Shown: positions 1 to 4,198 of the stretch, piece by piece
How positions within the stretch are numbered: the stretch's first letter is position 1
Layout: every line of letters starts with the position of its first letter
Virus record (IMG/VR): IMGVR_UViG_3300009506_000177
Span: 1 to 24,983 of that record
Reading direction: 5' to 3' (one strand)
From: a virus
DNA: 24,983 nucleotides
Position numbers and translations under genes: made by a program
Notes under the pieces: model-generated
Database searches by the model: none
Told to the model about the DNA's origin: nothing
What the model saw: the letters and a program-made list of their open reading frames with translations, nothing else

Positions 1-215
1 CCGTCGCTGCCGTATTTCTCTGCGTATGTCGTTGGAATATAGTTATCCCATGGAATGTTAACCTTTATCCGCGTCTCCTTAAGGGGCGGCAGATCAGGTA
101 TTCTCAAGCTCTCGCCGCGCTTTTTAAGCTTTTGCTGCTCGAGGTGGAGCAACACGTTCGGAACAATGATAATTCCGGCGGCAACGACTAACAAGATCTT
201 TGTACTTTTCAGCAT
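1..215 (-). CDS. Small membrane protein, paralogue of the next gene upstream (3' end cut off by the window)
   Basis: The reading frame opens with ATG at 215-213, preceded by a strong ribosome binding site (AAGGAGG, 5 nt spacer), and is still open at base 1, so the C-terminus is missing. The visible 71 residues start MLKSTKILLVVAAGIIIVPN, a single N-terminal membrane segment or uncleaved signal anchor, followed by a charged Lys/Glu region and a Pro-rich stretch. The last visible residues, KYGSDG, match the extreme C-terminus of the neighbouring 262-477 protein (MYGSDGLPE), and 14 bases are identical there (4-17 versus 273-286 region). Both genes also share an identical 30-bp leader. I infer a tandem duplicated pair of single-pass membrane proteins. 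The function is not recognised; holin-, spanin- or exclusion-type roles are possible but unsupported. Confidence 0.6.
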   Translation of the reverse strand, partial: MLKSTKILLVVAAGIIIVPNVLLHLEQQKLKKRGESLRIPDLPPLKETRIKVNIPWDNYIPTTYAEKYGSD

Positions 216-242
216 GTCGTCCTCCTTAAGACGAAAAATAAA
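213..242 (-). repeat. 30-bp leader repeat, copy 2 (SD and start codon)
   Basis: Thirty bases are identical to 475-504. On the minus strand the block holds a T-rich run (TTTATTTTT), CGTCTT, the SD AAGGAGG, ACGAC and the ATG of the gene. The identity stops exactly at both ends, so the leader was duplicated with the gene or is kept by selection for strong translation. Confidence 0.85.
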
Positions 243-257
243 GGGCTCCCCCGAGCC
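231..257 (-). terminator. Hairpin plus T-rich run between the two paralogous membrane genes
   Basis: On the minus strand GGCTC-GGGG-GAGCC (257-244) is followed by CTTTATTTTT. It lies 4 bases after the stop codon of the 262-477 gene. The shape is that of an intrinsic terminator, but the SD of the next gene begins only a few bases further on and leaves no room for a promoter. Partial read-through or attenuation is therefore more likely than a hard stop. The stem is only 5 bp. Confidence 0.45.
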
Positions 258-261
258 ACTA

Positions 262-477
262 TTACTCTGGCAGTCCGTCGCTGCCGTACATCTCTAGAAC
301 TGTCGGATAATCATCGGGGACTTGAATCGGTTTACGATTCGTTTCCTCTTTGATCGCGAGCGCGACAGCCCCGGCAAAGCCGGCCGCCCCGATAACGAAC
401 ATCGACTTGATGATGTTGTGAACAAGCGGGTTGTCCGGGTCCGTTGTCGTCATAAACTTCACAAATGCACGCAACAT
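262..477 (-). CDS. Small single-pass membrane protein (71 aa)
   Basis: ATG at 477-475 follows AAGGAGG with a 5-nt spacer, the same leader as its downstream paralogue. The protein has a short polar N-terminus (about residues 1-22), one hydrophobic segment around residues 24-44 (rich in Gly, Ala, Ile and Val), and a short polar tail ending MYGSDGLPE. That ending matches the truncated neighbour at 1-215, so the two are paralogues with divergent N-terminal halves and a conserved C-terminal signature. I do not recognise a named family. The position next to a secreted glycosidase-like gene at the end of the tail module fits a lysis or envelope function, but nothing in the sequence proves it. Confidence 0.65.
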   Translation of the reverse strand: MLRAFVKFMTTTDPDNPLVHNIIKSMFVIGAAGFAGAVALAIKEETNRKPIQVPDDYPTVLEMYGSDGLPE

Positions 478-504
478 GTCGTCCTCCTTAAGACGAAAAA
501 TAAA
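475..504 (-). repeat. 30-bp leader repeat, copy 1 (SD and start codon)
   Basis: Identical over 30 bases to 213-242. It carries the T-rich run, SD AAGGAGG and ATG of the 71-residue gene. See the other copy. Confidence 0.85.
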
Positions 505-561
505 TGAGAGGTGTGCCTTCCATTGGCACTTTCATCATATACTGTTTCATACTCCTCTCAT
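488..561 (-). promoter_or_regulatory. Structured leader of the 71-aa gene, with possible 20-codon leader ORF
   Basis: Two inverted repeats lie here: GTGCC/GGCAC (arms 513-517 and 525-529, 7-nt loop) inside a wider 8-bp pair ATGAGAGG/CCTCTCAT (arms 504-511 and 554-561). A T-rich run follows on the minus strand (504-496). Within it a 20-codon frame runs from ATG 550-548 to TAA 490-488 (MKQYMMKVPMEGTPLIYFSS). Its SD-like GAGAGGAG is unusually close to the ATG. The hairpin could be a weak terminator or an attenuator; the mini-ORF may be chance. Confidence 0.35.
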
Positions 562-584
562 TACACAACTTGTGAATTTCGTGG
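553..584 (-). promoter_or_regulatory. Repeated promoter-like element, copy H
   Basis: Minus strand: CCACGAAATTCACA, AGTTG, TGTAATGAGAGG. It keeps the invariant TTCACA core and the ATGAGAGG end of the family, with a slightly changed TATA-like box. It begins just past the stop codon of the glycosidase-like gene and has no hairpin terminator in front of it, unlike copies A-D. Confidence 0.6.
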
Positions 585-586
585 GT

Positions 587-1522
587 TTATGGGTATGCTC
601 TCCTATTACTAATTCCACCAAATATAAGACCTACGTCTGTTGCTTTCCCATTAACAACAAGAGGCGTAAAACTACAGTCTTGCGGGTATGGTATCCTTGG
701 AGAAAAGCCATATAGCGTGTCTATTCGTGCGTCTTTAGACAACTCGTTCATCCAAGTGGTAAATATAGATGTTGAGAAGCAGCCCTGCCAGCCGATCTCG
801 GTAACGTGCACCCGCTTACTATTCTGTCCCGTAGGGGCCATATAGAAACTATAGAAGCGGTTAAGCCGTTCGGACGGATCGTCAAGTGCGTATGGGTACA
901 GATGAAGACTGGGCTCGAGTTTATCTGGATCGCCGCCCTCTGAAATATAGCCTTCATAGAAGTCTAAAGAGAGTTGGCCGTAGTCCTCGGCGCTGTAAGC
1001 CGGCCCAATTAACGTAATGTCTGGGTTGCAGGCCAACATATCAAGCGCCATTTGAACTACCTGACCAGTAGAAGCATTGCATTGCTCTGTCAAGTCACAC
1101 TCGTTAGCGAATATGACATCGCCATGGTATTCCATCGAGCAGAATGCCGGCACATACTGTGGCGAATAGACGAAAGGAACAAAATCCCCGGCTTTAGAGC
1201 CATATAGACTCCAATTGTGCCAGGGATAATTTCCACTTAATCCAAGCGCTTTAGCGTGAATATCAACATTATTGTTGAGTTGGCCGTCTTTCCAAGCACC
1301 ATAAGCTAATCCAAAGCGAACGCCATCCTTCTGAACCAATGGTAAATATAACTGTTCTTTATACTTCTTCGTCGGACCAATGAAATCGGATGGCAGTTCT
1401 GTCGGAAATTCCATTTGCTCTGAGACTTCCGGCTCTTGCCGGCTACATCTAGTGATTGGTAGAAGCAACGCTAAGAATATAACAAGCAGCAAGATAGTTA
1501 TTAGTCTACTTTTGTGCTTCAT
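587..1522 (-). CDS. Secreted or membrane-anchored glycoside-hydrolase-like protein (Asl1/clan GH-A type TIM barrel)
   Basis: This 311-residue protein begins with basic residues and a strong hydrophobic segment (about 7-25) followed by TRC. The Cys resembles a lipoprotein site, but Arg just before it is not canonical, so it may be a signal anchor. After a linker with YLPLVQK (59-65), residues 67-300 read like a TIM barrel: GVRFGLAYG near strand 1, VIFANECDLTEQCN (137-149) in place of the usual NEPD segment with Glu141 as candidate acid/base, a SLHLYPY segment (205-211), and VHVTEIGWQG (238-247) with Glu242 as candidate nucleophile. Substitution of the usual Pro by Cys after Glu141 is odd, as is the high Cys content. 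ATG 1522 follows GGTGGAGG and overlaps the upstream gene by 17 nt. The role could be degradation of host exopolysaccharide or cell wall; no classical endolysin is seen elsewhere in the window. Confidence 0.65.
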   Translation of the reverse strand: MKHKSRLITILLLVIFLALLLPITRCSRQEPEVSEQMEFPTELPSDFIGPTKKYKEQLYLPLVQKDGVRFGLAYGAWKDGQLNNNVDIHAKALGLSGNYPWHNWSLYGSKAGDFVPFVYSPQYVPAFCSMEYHGDVIFANECDLTEQCNASTGQVVQMALDMLACNPDITLIGPAYSAEDYGQLSLDFYEGYISEGGDPDKLEPSLHLYPYALDDPSERLNRFYSFYMAPTGQNSKRVHVTEIGWQGCFSTSIFTTWMNELSKDARIDTLYGFSPRIPYPQDCSFTPLVVNGKATDVGLIFGGISNRRAYP

Positions 1523-1754
1523 AGAGGCGATCCTCCACCTTATCTAAGGTCAATAGCATCATTAAATTCATTGACGCTATAGCATACTTTCCTCCGTCAG
1601 TTCCAAAAAATCGTCTAGGAATTCTAAATTTCCTAGTTTCTTTGATGGTCTTCTTGCTCTTGTTTACTGTTTTAGCAGATAAAATAACGGTGACGAAGCT
1701 ATTACACGGTAATGGCTTCCCAGGGACAATATCAGAACTAAATTCCCATTCCAT
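1506..1754 (-). CDS. Hypothetical protein (82 aa), coupled to neighbours
   Basis: The frame overlaps the upstream gene (1738-2028) by 17 nt and the downstream glycosidase-like gene by 17 nt, a double overlap typical of translationally coupled phage genes. The protein begins MEWEFSSDIVPGKPLP, has a predicted strand-like stretch (FVTVILSAKTV), a basic central part rich in Lys and Arg, and a helical C-terminus. There is no membrane segment and no family I recognise. The start at 1754 follows an SD-like AGGAGA. The three-gene unit 2028 to 587 looks like one operon, so a role linked to the secreted glycosidase-like protein is possible. Confidence 0.6.
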   Translation of the reverse strand: MEWEFSSDIVPGKPLPCNSFVTVILSAKTVNKSKKTIKETRKFRIPRRFFGTDGGKYAIASMNLMMLLTLDKVEDRLYEAQK

Positions 1755-2028
1755 TGTCTTCTCCTATTGGTTTGTCTAGTGGCCAAGTCGGCCAAAGATA
1801 TTGCAATCTGCCCAATCTGTCATACTGCTGCCAGATGAAATAATTGAGCGGATAATCTAATCTTAAACTTTCTGTCGATTCTTTCCTTTCTATCTCTCTT
1901 ATGCCCTCGCGTTTAAAGATGGCCGCAATGCTATGATCAAGCATTAAATATACAAACTCTTCCCGTTCTTCCGCTTCGCAAAGACTATAAACGGAATCGC
2001 CGTTCTCAAAATAAAGAATTGTTACCAT
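1738..2028 (-). CDS. Hypothetical protein (96 aa), first gene of the glycosidase operon
   Basis: ATG 2028-2026 follows AAAGGAG with a good spacer. The protein begins MVTILYFENGDSVYSLCEAE, with many acidic residues in the first half, and has an aromatic-rich second half (NYFIWQQYDRLGRLQYLWP). It has no membrane segment. I do not recognise a family. It is the first frame after the structured non-coding segment at 2076-2245 and is coupled by a 17-nt overlap to the next gene. Confidence 0.6.
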   Translation of the reverse strand: MVTILYFENGDSVYSLCEAEEREEFVYLMLDHSIAAIFKREGIREIERKESTESLRLDYPLNYFIWQQYDRLGRLQYLWPTWPLDKPIGEDNGMGI

Positions 2029-2075
2029 TTCGTTTACTCCTTTTTCTTGAAAATTTTACTCCGGGGAAATTTTTG

Positions 2076-2245
2076 GCAAAAAAAATATAATTCTTTGCTA
2101 TGTTCGCCTCTGGCTTTGGACTATAGTCAACTATCCCATTGCTGGGGCAAGTCGGGTTCCTTTGGGGAACCGCTACGATGCACTATAGGCTTCTCTTTCC
2201 CACCTAGGCTCTGCTAGGCTACATAGCGGATTACAATTAATCCTT
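2076..2245 (-). ncRNA. Candidate structured RNA (ncRNA or 5' leader) behind promoter-like copy A
   Basis: About 300 bases (2029-2339) hold no convincing gene. Read on the minus strand from copy A there is a perfect hairpin GGATTA-ATTG-TAATCC (2244-2229), then a 131-nt block closed by GCTATGT (2227-2221) pairing with ACATAGC (2103-2097). Inside lie CCTAG/CTAGG (5 bp, 6-nt loop), a second long-range pair CTATAGT/ACTATAG (7 bp) and, nested in it, GGTTCC/GGAACC (6 bp) and a short TTGC/GCAA. After it comes GCC-AGA-GGC. A run of eight T (2089-2082) follows the closing stem. These nested pairs were found by eye. It may be an independent small RNA or a regulatory leader for the operon starting at 2028. 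It does not fit tRNA consensus. Confidence 0.45.
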
Positions 2246-2272
2246 CTATATAGAGGCTTGTGAATTCCGTGG
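2242..2272 (-). promoter_or_regulatory. Repeated promoter-like element, copy A
   Basis: Minus strand: CCACGGAATTCACA, AGCCTC, TATATAGAAGG. It lies directly after the T tract of the terminator of the 34-aa gene. The segment behind it is non-coding, so this copy would drive the candidate structured RNA and perhaps the 2028-587 operon. Confidence 0.65.
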
Positions 2273-2303
2273 AAAAAAGTATAAGTCGCCGTGACTTATA
2301 CTT
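2273..2303 (-). terminator. Intrinsic terminator after the 34-aa gene
   Basis: Minus strand: a perfect 11-bp stem, AAGTATAAGTC (2303-2293) with its complement (2287-2277), a 5-nt loop, and a T tract (2278-2273). It sits 36 bases after the stop codon and abuts copy A of the repeated element. Confidence 0.85.
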
Positions 2304-2339
2304 AATCCAGGTTGCCACCAAGTGTATTTAGTTATCAGA

Positions 2340-2444
2340 CTAGGCAACGATAGTCTTGACTTGTTTCCATAGATAGCTCACACCTAAGTGCAGCACTTTG
2401 ATGCCTACTATCGCCAGAATCAAGCCTAAGATTAACGTAATCAT
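2340..2444 (-). CDS. 34-aa single-pass membrane protein
   Basis: The start at ATG 2444-2442 is chosen because it follows ATAAGGAG with an 8-nt spacer and lies behind promoter-like copy B. A longer in-frame start further upstream would run through a terminator and the neighbouring gene. The product MITLILGLILAIVGIKVLHL plus a short basic tail is essentially one hydrophobic helix (about residues 2-26), a bare transmembrane peptide. It has its own promoter-like element and perfect terminator, so it looks like an independent cassette. Tiny one-helix proteins in phages act as holin modulators, pinholins or inhibitors of host membrane proteins, but no specific function can be assigned. Confidence 0.7.
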   Translation of the reverse strand: MITLILGLILAIVGIKVLHLGVSYLWKQVKTIVA

Positions 2445-2476
2445 AGTTTTCTCCTTATAATTGAGTGGCTTATTCC

Positions 2477-2505
2477 TCTCATTATAGGAGCTGTGAAATC
2501 CGCGG
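2477..2505 (-). promoter_or_regulatory. Repeated promoter-like element, copy B
   Basis: Minus strand: CCGCGGATTTCACA, GCTCC, TATAATGAGAGG. It lies between the T tract of the preceding terminator and the 34-aa gene. The TATAAT is a perfect -10 box, but no TTGACA-like hexamer lies 16-18 bp upstream; that position is the T tract of the terminator. Confidence 0.7.
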
Positions 2506-2532
2506 AAAAATATAAGGGCTTGCGCCCTTATA
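2506..2532 (-). terminator. Intrinsic terminator after the 72-aa gene
   Basis: Minus strand: TATAAGGGC-GCAA-GCCCTTATA, a perfect 9-bp stem with a GCAA (GNRA) tetraloop, followed by a T tract. It begins immediately after the stop codon at 2534-2536. The hairpin is almost the same as the one at 3166-3195, so terminator and promoter-like block repeat as one unit. Confidence 0.85.
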
Positions 2533-2533
2533 C

Positions 2534-2752
2534 TTACTTTCCGGATTCCTTTTTCTCGGAAAGGATTACATTCATTTCTTTGCAGCGGGTTTCGGCTTCC
2601 TGATACTCGTCGTATACGAATACGGGATACCATGAACCAAACAGCGGTACAAGATTAGCGTACTGCTTAGTTCGGGCCTCTGGTATACTCATAACGATAA
2701 ACAAACGTTCATCAGGAAGAACATTATAGTCCGTAACTACATAGTGTTTCAT
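2534..2752 (-). CDS. Hypothetical soluble protein (72 aa)
   Basis: ATG 2752 lies downstream of copy C of the promoter-like element, with an SD-like AAAAGGAAAA upstream. The protein starts MKHYVVTDYNVLPDERLFIV and is a mixed alpha/beta small protein with an aromatic-rich middle (GSWYPVFVYDEYQEAETRC) and a charged tail ending KKESGK. There is no membrane segment. It is a single-gene cassette bounded by copy C and a terminator. I do not recognise a family; small folded proteins in such cassettes are often host-takeover or anti-defence factors, which here is speculation. Confidence 0.65.
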   Translation of the reverse strand: MKHYVVTDYNVLPDERLFIVMSIPEARTKQYANLVPLFGSWYPVFVYDEYQEAETRCKEMNVILSEKKESGK

Positions 2753-2782
2753 TGTATTTTCCTTTTGTTAATTGGGTTAATC

Positions 2783-2811
2783 CTTTCACTATAGAGGCTG
2801 TGAAATCCGCG
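2783..2811 (-). promoter_or_regulatory. Repeated promoter-like element, copy C
   Basis: Minus strand: CGCGGATTTCACA, GCCTC, TATAGTGAAAGG. It follows directly on the T tract of the terminator of the 87-aa gene and precedes the 72-aa gene. Confidence 0.7.
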
Positions 2812-2840
2812 AAAAAGCTAAGAGCCGTTGTGGCTCTTGC
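2812..2840 (-). terminator. Intrinsic terminator after the 87-aa gene
   Basis: Minus strand: AAGAGCC-ACAAC-GGCTCTT (7-bp perfect stem, extended by flanking GC bases) then AGCTTTTT. It lies about 25 bases after the stop codon at 2864. The stem sequence differs from the neighbouring terminators while the promoter-like block behind it is conserved. Confidence 0.8.
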
Positions 2841-2863
2841 TTATTGGGTATGCTATTTTCTCC

Positions 2864-3127
2864 TTAATCCTCACTGGATATTACTGCGCTAAGTATAGCT
2901 AGGCTCACGATAACAGCCATAATACCAGCGAATATTGCGACTTCTTTCACAGCATTAAAAGCTTTCCTACGAACGACTTCTTTTTTCATTTCGTTCATAA
3001 GATGATCTTTTTGTTCCTGCGATAATCTTTGCCACAATGCTTCGCGTACGTATTCATTAGCTGGATCCATGACCCATTCGTACACCTCTTCACGAGTTTT
3101 ATCTTTTTTCGGGATGAAATTTAACAT
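2864..3127 (-). CDS. Tail-anchored membrane protein (87 aa)
   Basis: ATG 3127-3125 follows AGGAGG with a 7-nt spacer. Residues 1-60 are strongly charged and helical (EEVYEWVMDPANEYVREALW, then several Lys/Arg clusters); residues about 63-83 form one hydrophobic helix (VAIFAGIMAVIVSLAILSAV), and the chain ends with acidic SSED. The layout suggests a cytoplasmic helical domain anchored by a C-terminal membrane segment. The SD lies only a few bases beyond the TATA-like box of copy D, an informative spacing. No family recognised. Confidence 0.7.
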   Translation of the reverse strand: MLNFIPKKDKTREEVYEWVMDPANEYVREALWQRLSQEQKDHLMNEMKKEVVRRKAFNAVKEVAIFAGIMAVIVSLAILSAVISSED

Positions 3128-3136
3128 TGTATTACC

Positions 3137-3165
3137 TCCTAATATAGGAGCTGTGAAATCCGCGG
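3137..3165 (-). promoter_or_regulatory. Repeated promoter-like element, copy D, fused to the SD
   Basis: Minus strand: CCGCGGATTTCACA, GCTCC, TATATTAGGAGG. The last six bases are the SD of the 87-aa gene. If TATATT were an ordinary sigma -10 box, transcription would start near 3134, after the SD. If transcription starts right after the TATA, as at single-subunit phage RNA polymerase promoters, the SD is retained. Confidence 0.7.
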
Positions 3166-3195
3166 AAAAAATATAAGGGCTTGCGCCCCTATACT
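3166..3195 (-). terminator. Intrinsic terminator after the 90-aa gene
   Basis: Minus strand: TATAGGGGC-GCAA-GCCCTTATA (9 bp with one G-U pair) followed by a T tract. It is nearly identical to the terminator at 2506-2532 and is joined to the same promoter-like block, which suggests duplication of the whole unit. Confidence 0.85.
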
Positions 3196-3202
3196 TCTTG
3201 TC

Positions 3203-3475
3203 TCATTGGAGACTTGATATTAATGCCCGCAATTCTACGATCGCCATCATTGGGATTCTTGCGAATTTCGTCATAAACGGCTCTTTGCGGATTGCGGCGT
3301 AGGCAATATACCTTATGTGCGTTATCGGTATTTCTTCTCCTCGCTCATTGCGATTATTGAAATAATTCGATAATGCCCACAGTGCATAGCGCCGTTCGTC
3401 CGACTCCAACTCTGCCGTCAATAAGACGTTCGCAATTTTTACCAATGCGGGTGTCAAATCAGTGGGTTGTTTCAT
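3203..3475 (-). CDS. Hypothetical helical protein (90 aa)
   Basis: The start ATG 3475-3473 is preferred because it follows ATAGGAGG with a 6-nt spacer; a longer in-frame start at 3553 would lie in the previous terminator region and include the promoter-like element. The protein MKQPTDLTPALVKIANVLLT is predominantly helical, with a basic and aromatic middle (LWALSNYFNNRNERGEE, then IRYIAYAAIRKEPF) and a hydrophobic amphipathic C-terminus. No membrane helix is clear. It is a single-gene cassette between copy E and a terminator. No family recognised. Confidence 0.7.
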   Translation of the reverse strand: MKQPTDLTPALVKIANVLLTAELESDERRYALWALSNYFNNRNERGEEIPITHIRYIAYAAIRKEPFMTKFARIPMMAIVELRALISSLQ

Positions 3476-3493
3476 TTCAAAACCTCCTATGGT

Positions 3494-3521
3494 TCTCATT
3501 ATAGAGGCTGTGAATTTCGCG
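3494..3521 (-). promoter_or_regulatory. Repeated promoter-like element, copy E
   Basis: Minus strand: CGCGAAATTCACA, GCCTC, TATAATGAGAAC, just after a T tract (3527-3522) and before the 90-aa gene. As in copy B, a perfect TATAAT lacks a -35 hexamer at the usual distance. Confidence 0.7.
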
Positions 3522-3539
3522 AAAAAATATAATTGCTTG

Positions 3540-3551
3540 TGAGGGCAGACC
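3540..3551. repeat. 12-bp inverted repeat, left arm (3' side of the 65-aa gene)
   Basis: TGAGGGCAGACC here is the exact reverse complement of 3776-3787. In the minus-strand transcript this arm lies just after the stop codon and 13 nt before a T tract. The transcript shows no good local hairpin at this point, so this arm may pair with the 5' leader. Confidence 0.8.
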
Positions 3552-3559
3552 AATCTAAT

Positions 3560-3757
3560 TTAGCTCTTCTCGTCGAACAGTCTTCCGCCAGAACGTCTCT
3601 GAGCGTCTTCTACGATTTCGGTCAGCGTTTCCGTGCTCAAGCTTAAGCAGCCTTTCAAATCTGAAATGGCGTCTTCTTTGCTTAATGCCGGACTGTATGG
3701 TTGATCCGCTTCGTTTGTCATCCACTCGGTTAAGTGTTCTACTAGTGACTTTAACAT
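3560..3757 (-). CDS. Hypothetical acidic protein (65 aa)
   Basis: ATG 3757-3755 follows TAAAGGAG with an 8-nt spacer. The product begins MLKSLVEHLTEWMTNEADQP, is acidic and largely helical, and ends with a basic patch (DAQRRSGGRLFDEKS). No membrane segment is present. The gene is bracketed by a perfect 12-bp inverted repeat whose arms lie in its 5' leader and just after its stop codon. Promoter-like copy F precedes it and copy E follows. No family recognised; small acidic proteins from phages include DNA mimics, but the acidity here is moderate and I do not claim that. Confidence 0.65.
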   Translation of the reverse strand: MLKSLVEHLTEWMTNEADQPYSPALSKEDAISDLKGCLSLSTETLTEIVEDAQRRSGGRLFDEKS

Positions 3758-3775
3758 TAGGTTTCTCCTTTAGCG

Positions 3776-3787
3776 GGTCTGCCCTCA
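3776..3787. repeat. 12-bp inverted repeat, right arm (5' leader of the 65-aa gene)
   Basis: GGTCTGCCCTCA is the exact reverse complement of 3540-3551. It overlaps the downstream end of promoter-like copy F, so it would sit at or near the 5' end of the transcript. Confidence 0.8.
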
Positions 3788-3811
3788 TATACCACCTTGT
3801 GAATCCTGACG
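3783..3811 (-). promoter_or_regulatory. Repeated promoter-like element, copy F
   Basis: Minus strand: GTCAGGATTCACA, AGGTGG, TATATGAGGG. It is the most diverged in the 5' flank but keeps TTCACA and the TATA plus purine-rich end. It follows the T tract of the terminator at 3812-3847 and precedes the 65-aa gene. Confidence 0.6.
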
Positions 3812-3847
3812 AAAAAATATGAGCAGCTGTGATAGCTGCCCATACTT
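3812..3847 (-). terminator. Intrinsic terminator after the 99-aa gene
   Basis: Minus strand: ATGGGCAGCT-ATCAC-AGCTGCTCAT, a 10-bp stem with one G-U pair (3843-3819), followed by a T tract (3817-3812). It lies 23 bases after the stop codon. Confidence 0.85.
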
Positions 3848-3870
3848 CTTTTCTGAATTCGTCCGAATCG

Positions 3871-4170
3871 TCAGGTCCTCTTAATGAGAGACATAGCGCG
3901 ACTCGTCACGACGCCCATAACCTCGAACTTCGTGATGAGCAAGCCGATTCCGACATTACTGACCATGCCCCAGAACGCGGGATTAGTCAAGACCTTATAG
4001 ATCAACGATACTTTCTCTTCCCCTTTCGGGTAGAGCTCGTCTCGAATAGCTATCAGGGCCTTGATGTTCCCTAATTCTGTTTCACGCTCCTTAATATTCG
4101 TGATTCGACTTAGCTCAACAATCCGTTGGGCTATTTCATCGTTTAAAAGTTGTTCACTTACTTCGTCCAT
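3871..4170 (-). CDS. Hypothetical protein with C-terminal hydrophobic segment (99 aa)
   Basis: ATG 4170-4168 follows AAAGGAG with a 6-nt spacer. Residues 1-55 form a charged helix (repeated Glu, Arg and Lys, NIKERETELGNIKAL); residues about 65-90 are hydrophobic (TNPAFWGMVSNVGIGLLITK, then FEVMGVV) and the end is basic (SLIKRT). The arrangement suggests a coiled-coil or amphipathic helix with a membrane-associated C-terminal part, possibly facing the cytoplasm at both ends. It follows two other small membrane proteins after the tail genes, where holin and lysis-helper genes usually sit, but no family is certain. Confidence 0.7.
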   Translation of the reverse strand: MDEVSEQLLNDEIAQRIVELSRITNIKERETELGNIKALIAIRDELYPKGEEKVSLIYKVLTNPAFWGMVSNVGIGLLITKFEVMGVVTSRAMSLIKRT

Positions 4171-4198
4171 TAGTTTCTCCTTTACTTACGGGCGAATC

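Noticed and set aside
1439-1522. Typical lipoprotein signal in the glycosidase-like protein
   Set aside because: A Cys follows the hydrophobic segment, but Arg stands directly before it, which does not fit the usual lipobox; kept only as a possibility.
2041-2075. A ninth copy of the promoter-like element before the 2028 gene
   Set aside because: ATTTCCCC followed by GGAGTAAAAT looks vaguely similar, but the TTCACA core is lost and the spacing is shorter; too weak to list.
2097-2227. tRNA with a 7-bp acceptor stem
   Set aside because: The closing stem is 7 bp, but no TTCRA-type T loop, no D-loop GG, and no 7-nt anticodon loop are present, and 131 nt is too long.
2477-2532. Standard sigma-70 promoter at TATAAT
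   Set aside because: The place for a -35 hexamer is the T tract of the terminator in copies B and E, with no TTGACA-like sequence; the conserved block suggests another recognition mode.
2340-2633. 97-residue version of the 34-aa gene with an upstream start
   Set aside because: It would read through the 72-aa gene, a perfect terminator and the promoter-like block; the ATG at 2444 has its own SD.
3203-3553. 116-residue version of the 90-aa gene
   Set aside because: The upstream start lies before promoter-like copy E; the extra residues are the translated regulatory element. ATG 3475 has a strong SD.
3555-3788. 77-residue frame overlapping the 65-aa gene
   Set aside because: It is a different frame over the same stretch, Arg-rich, lacking an SD, and it overlaps the promoter-like block; a shadow of 3560-3757.
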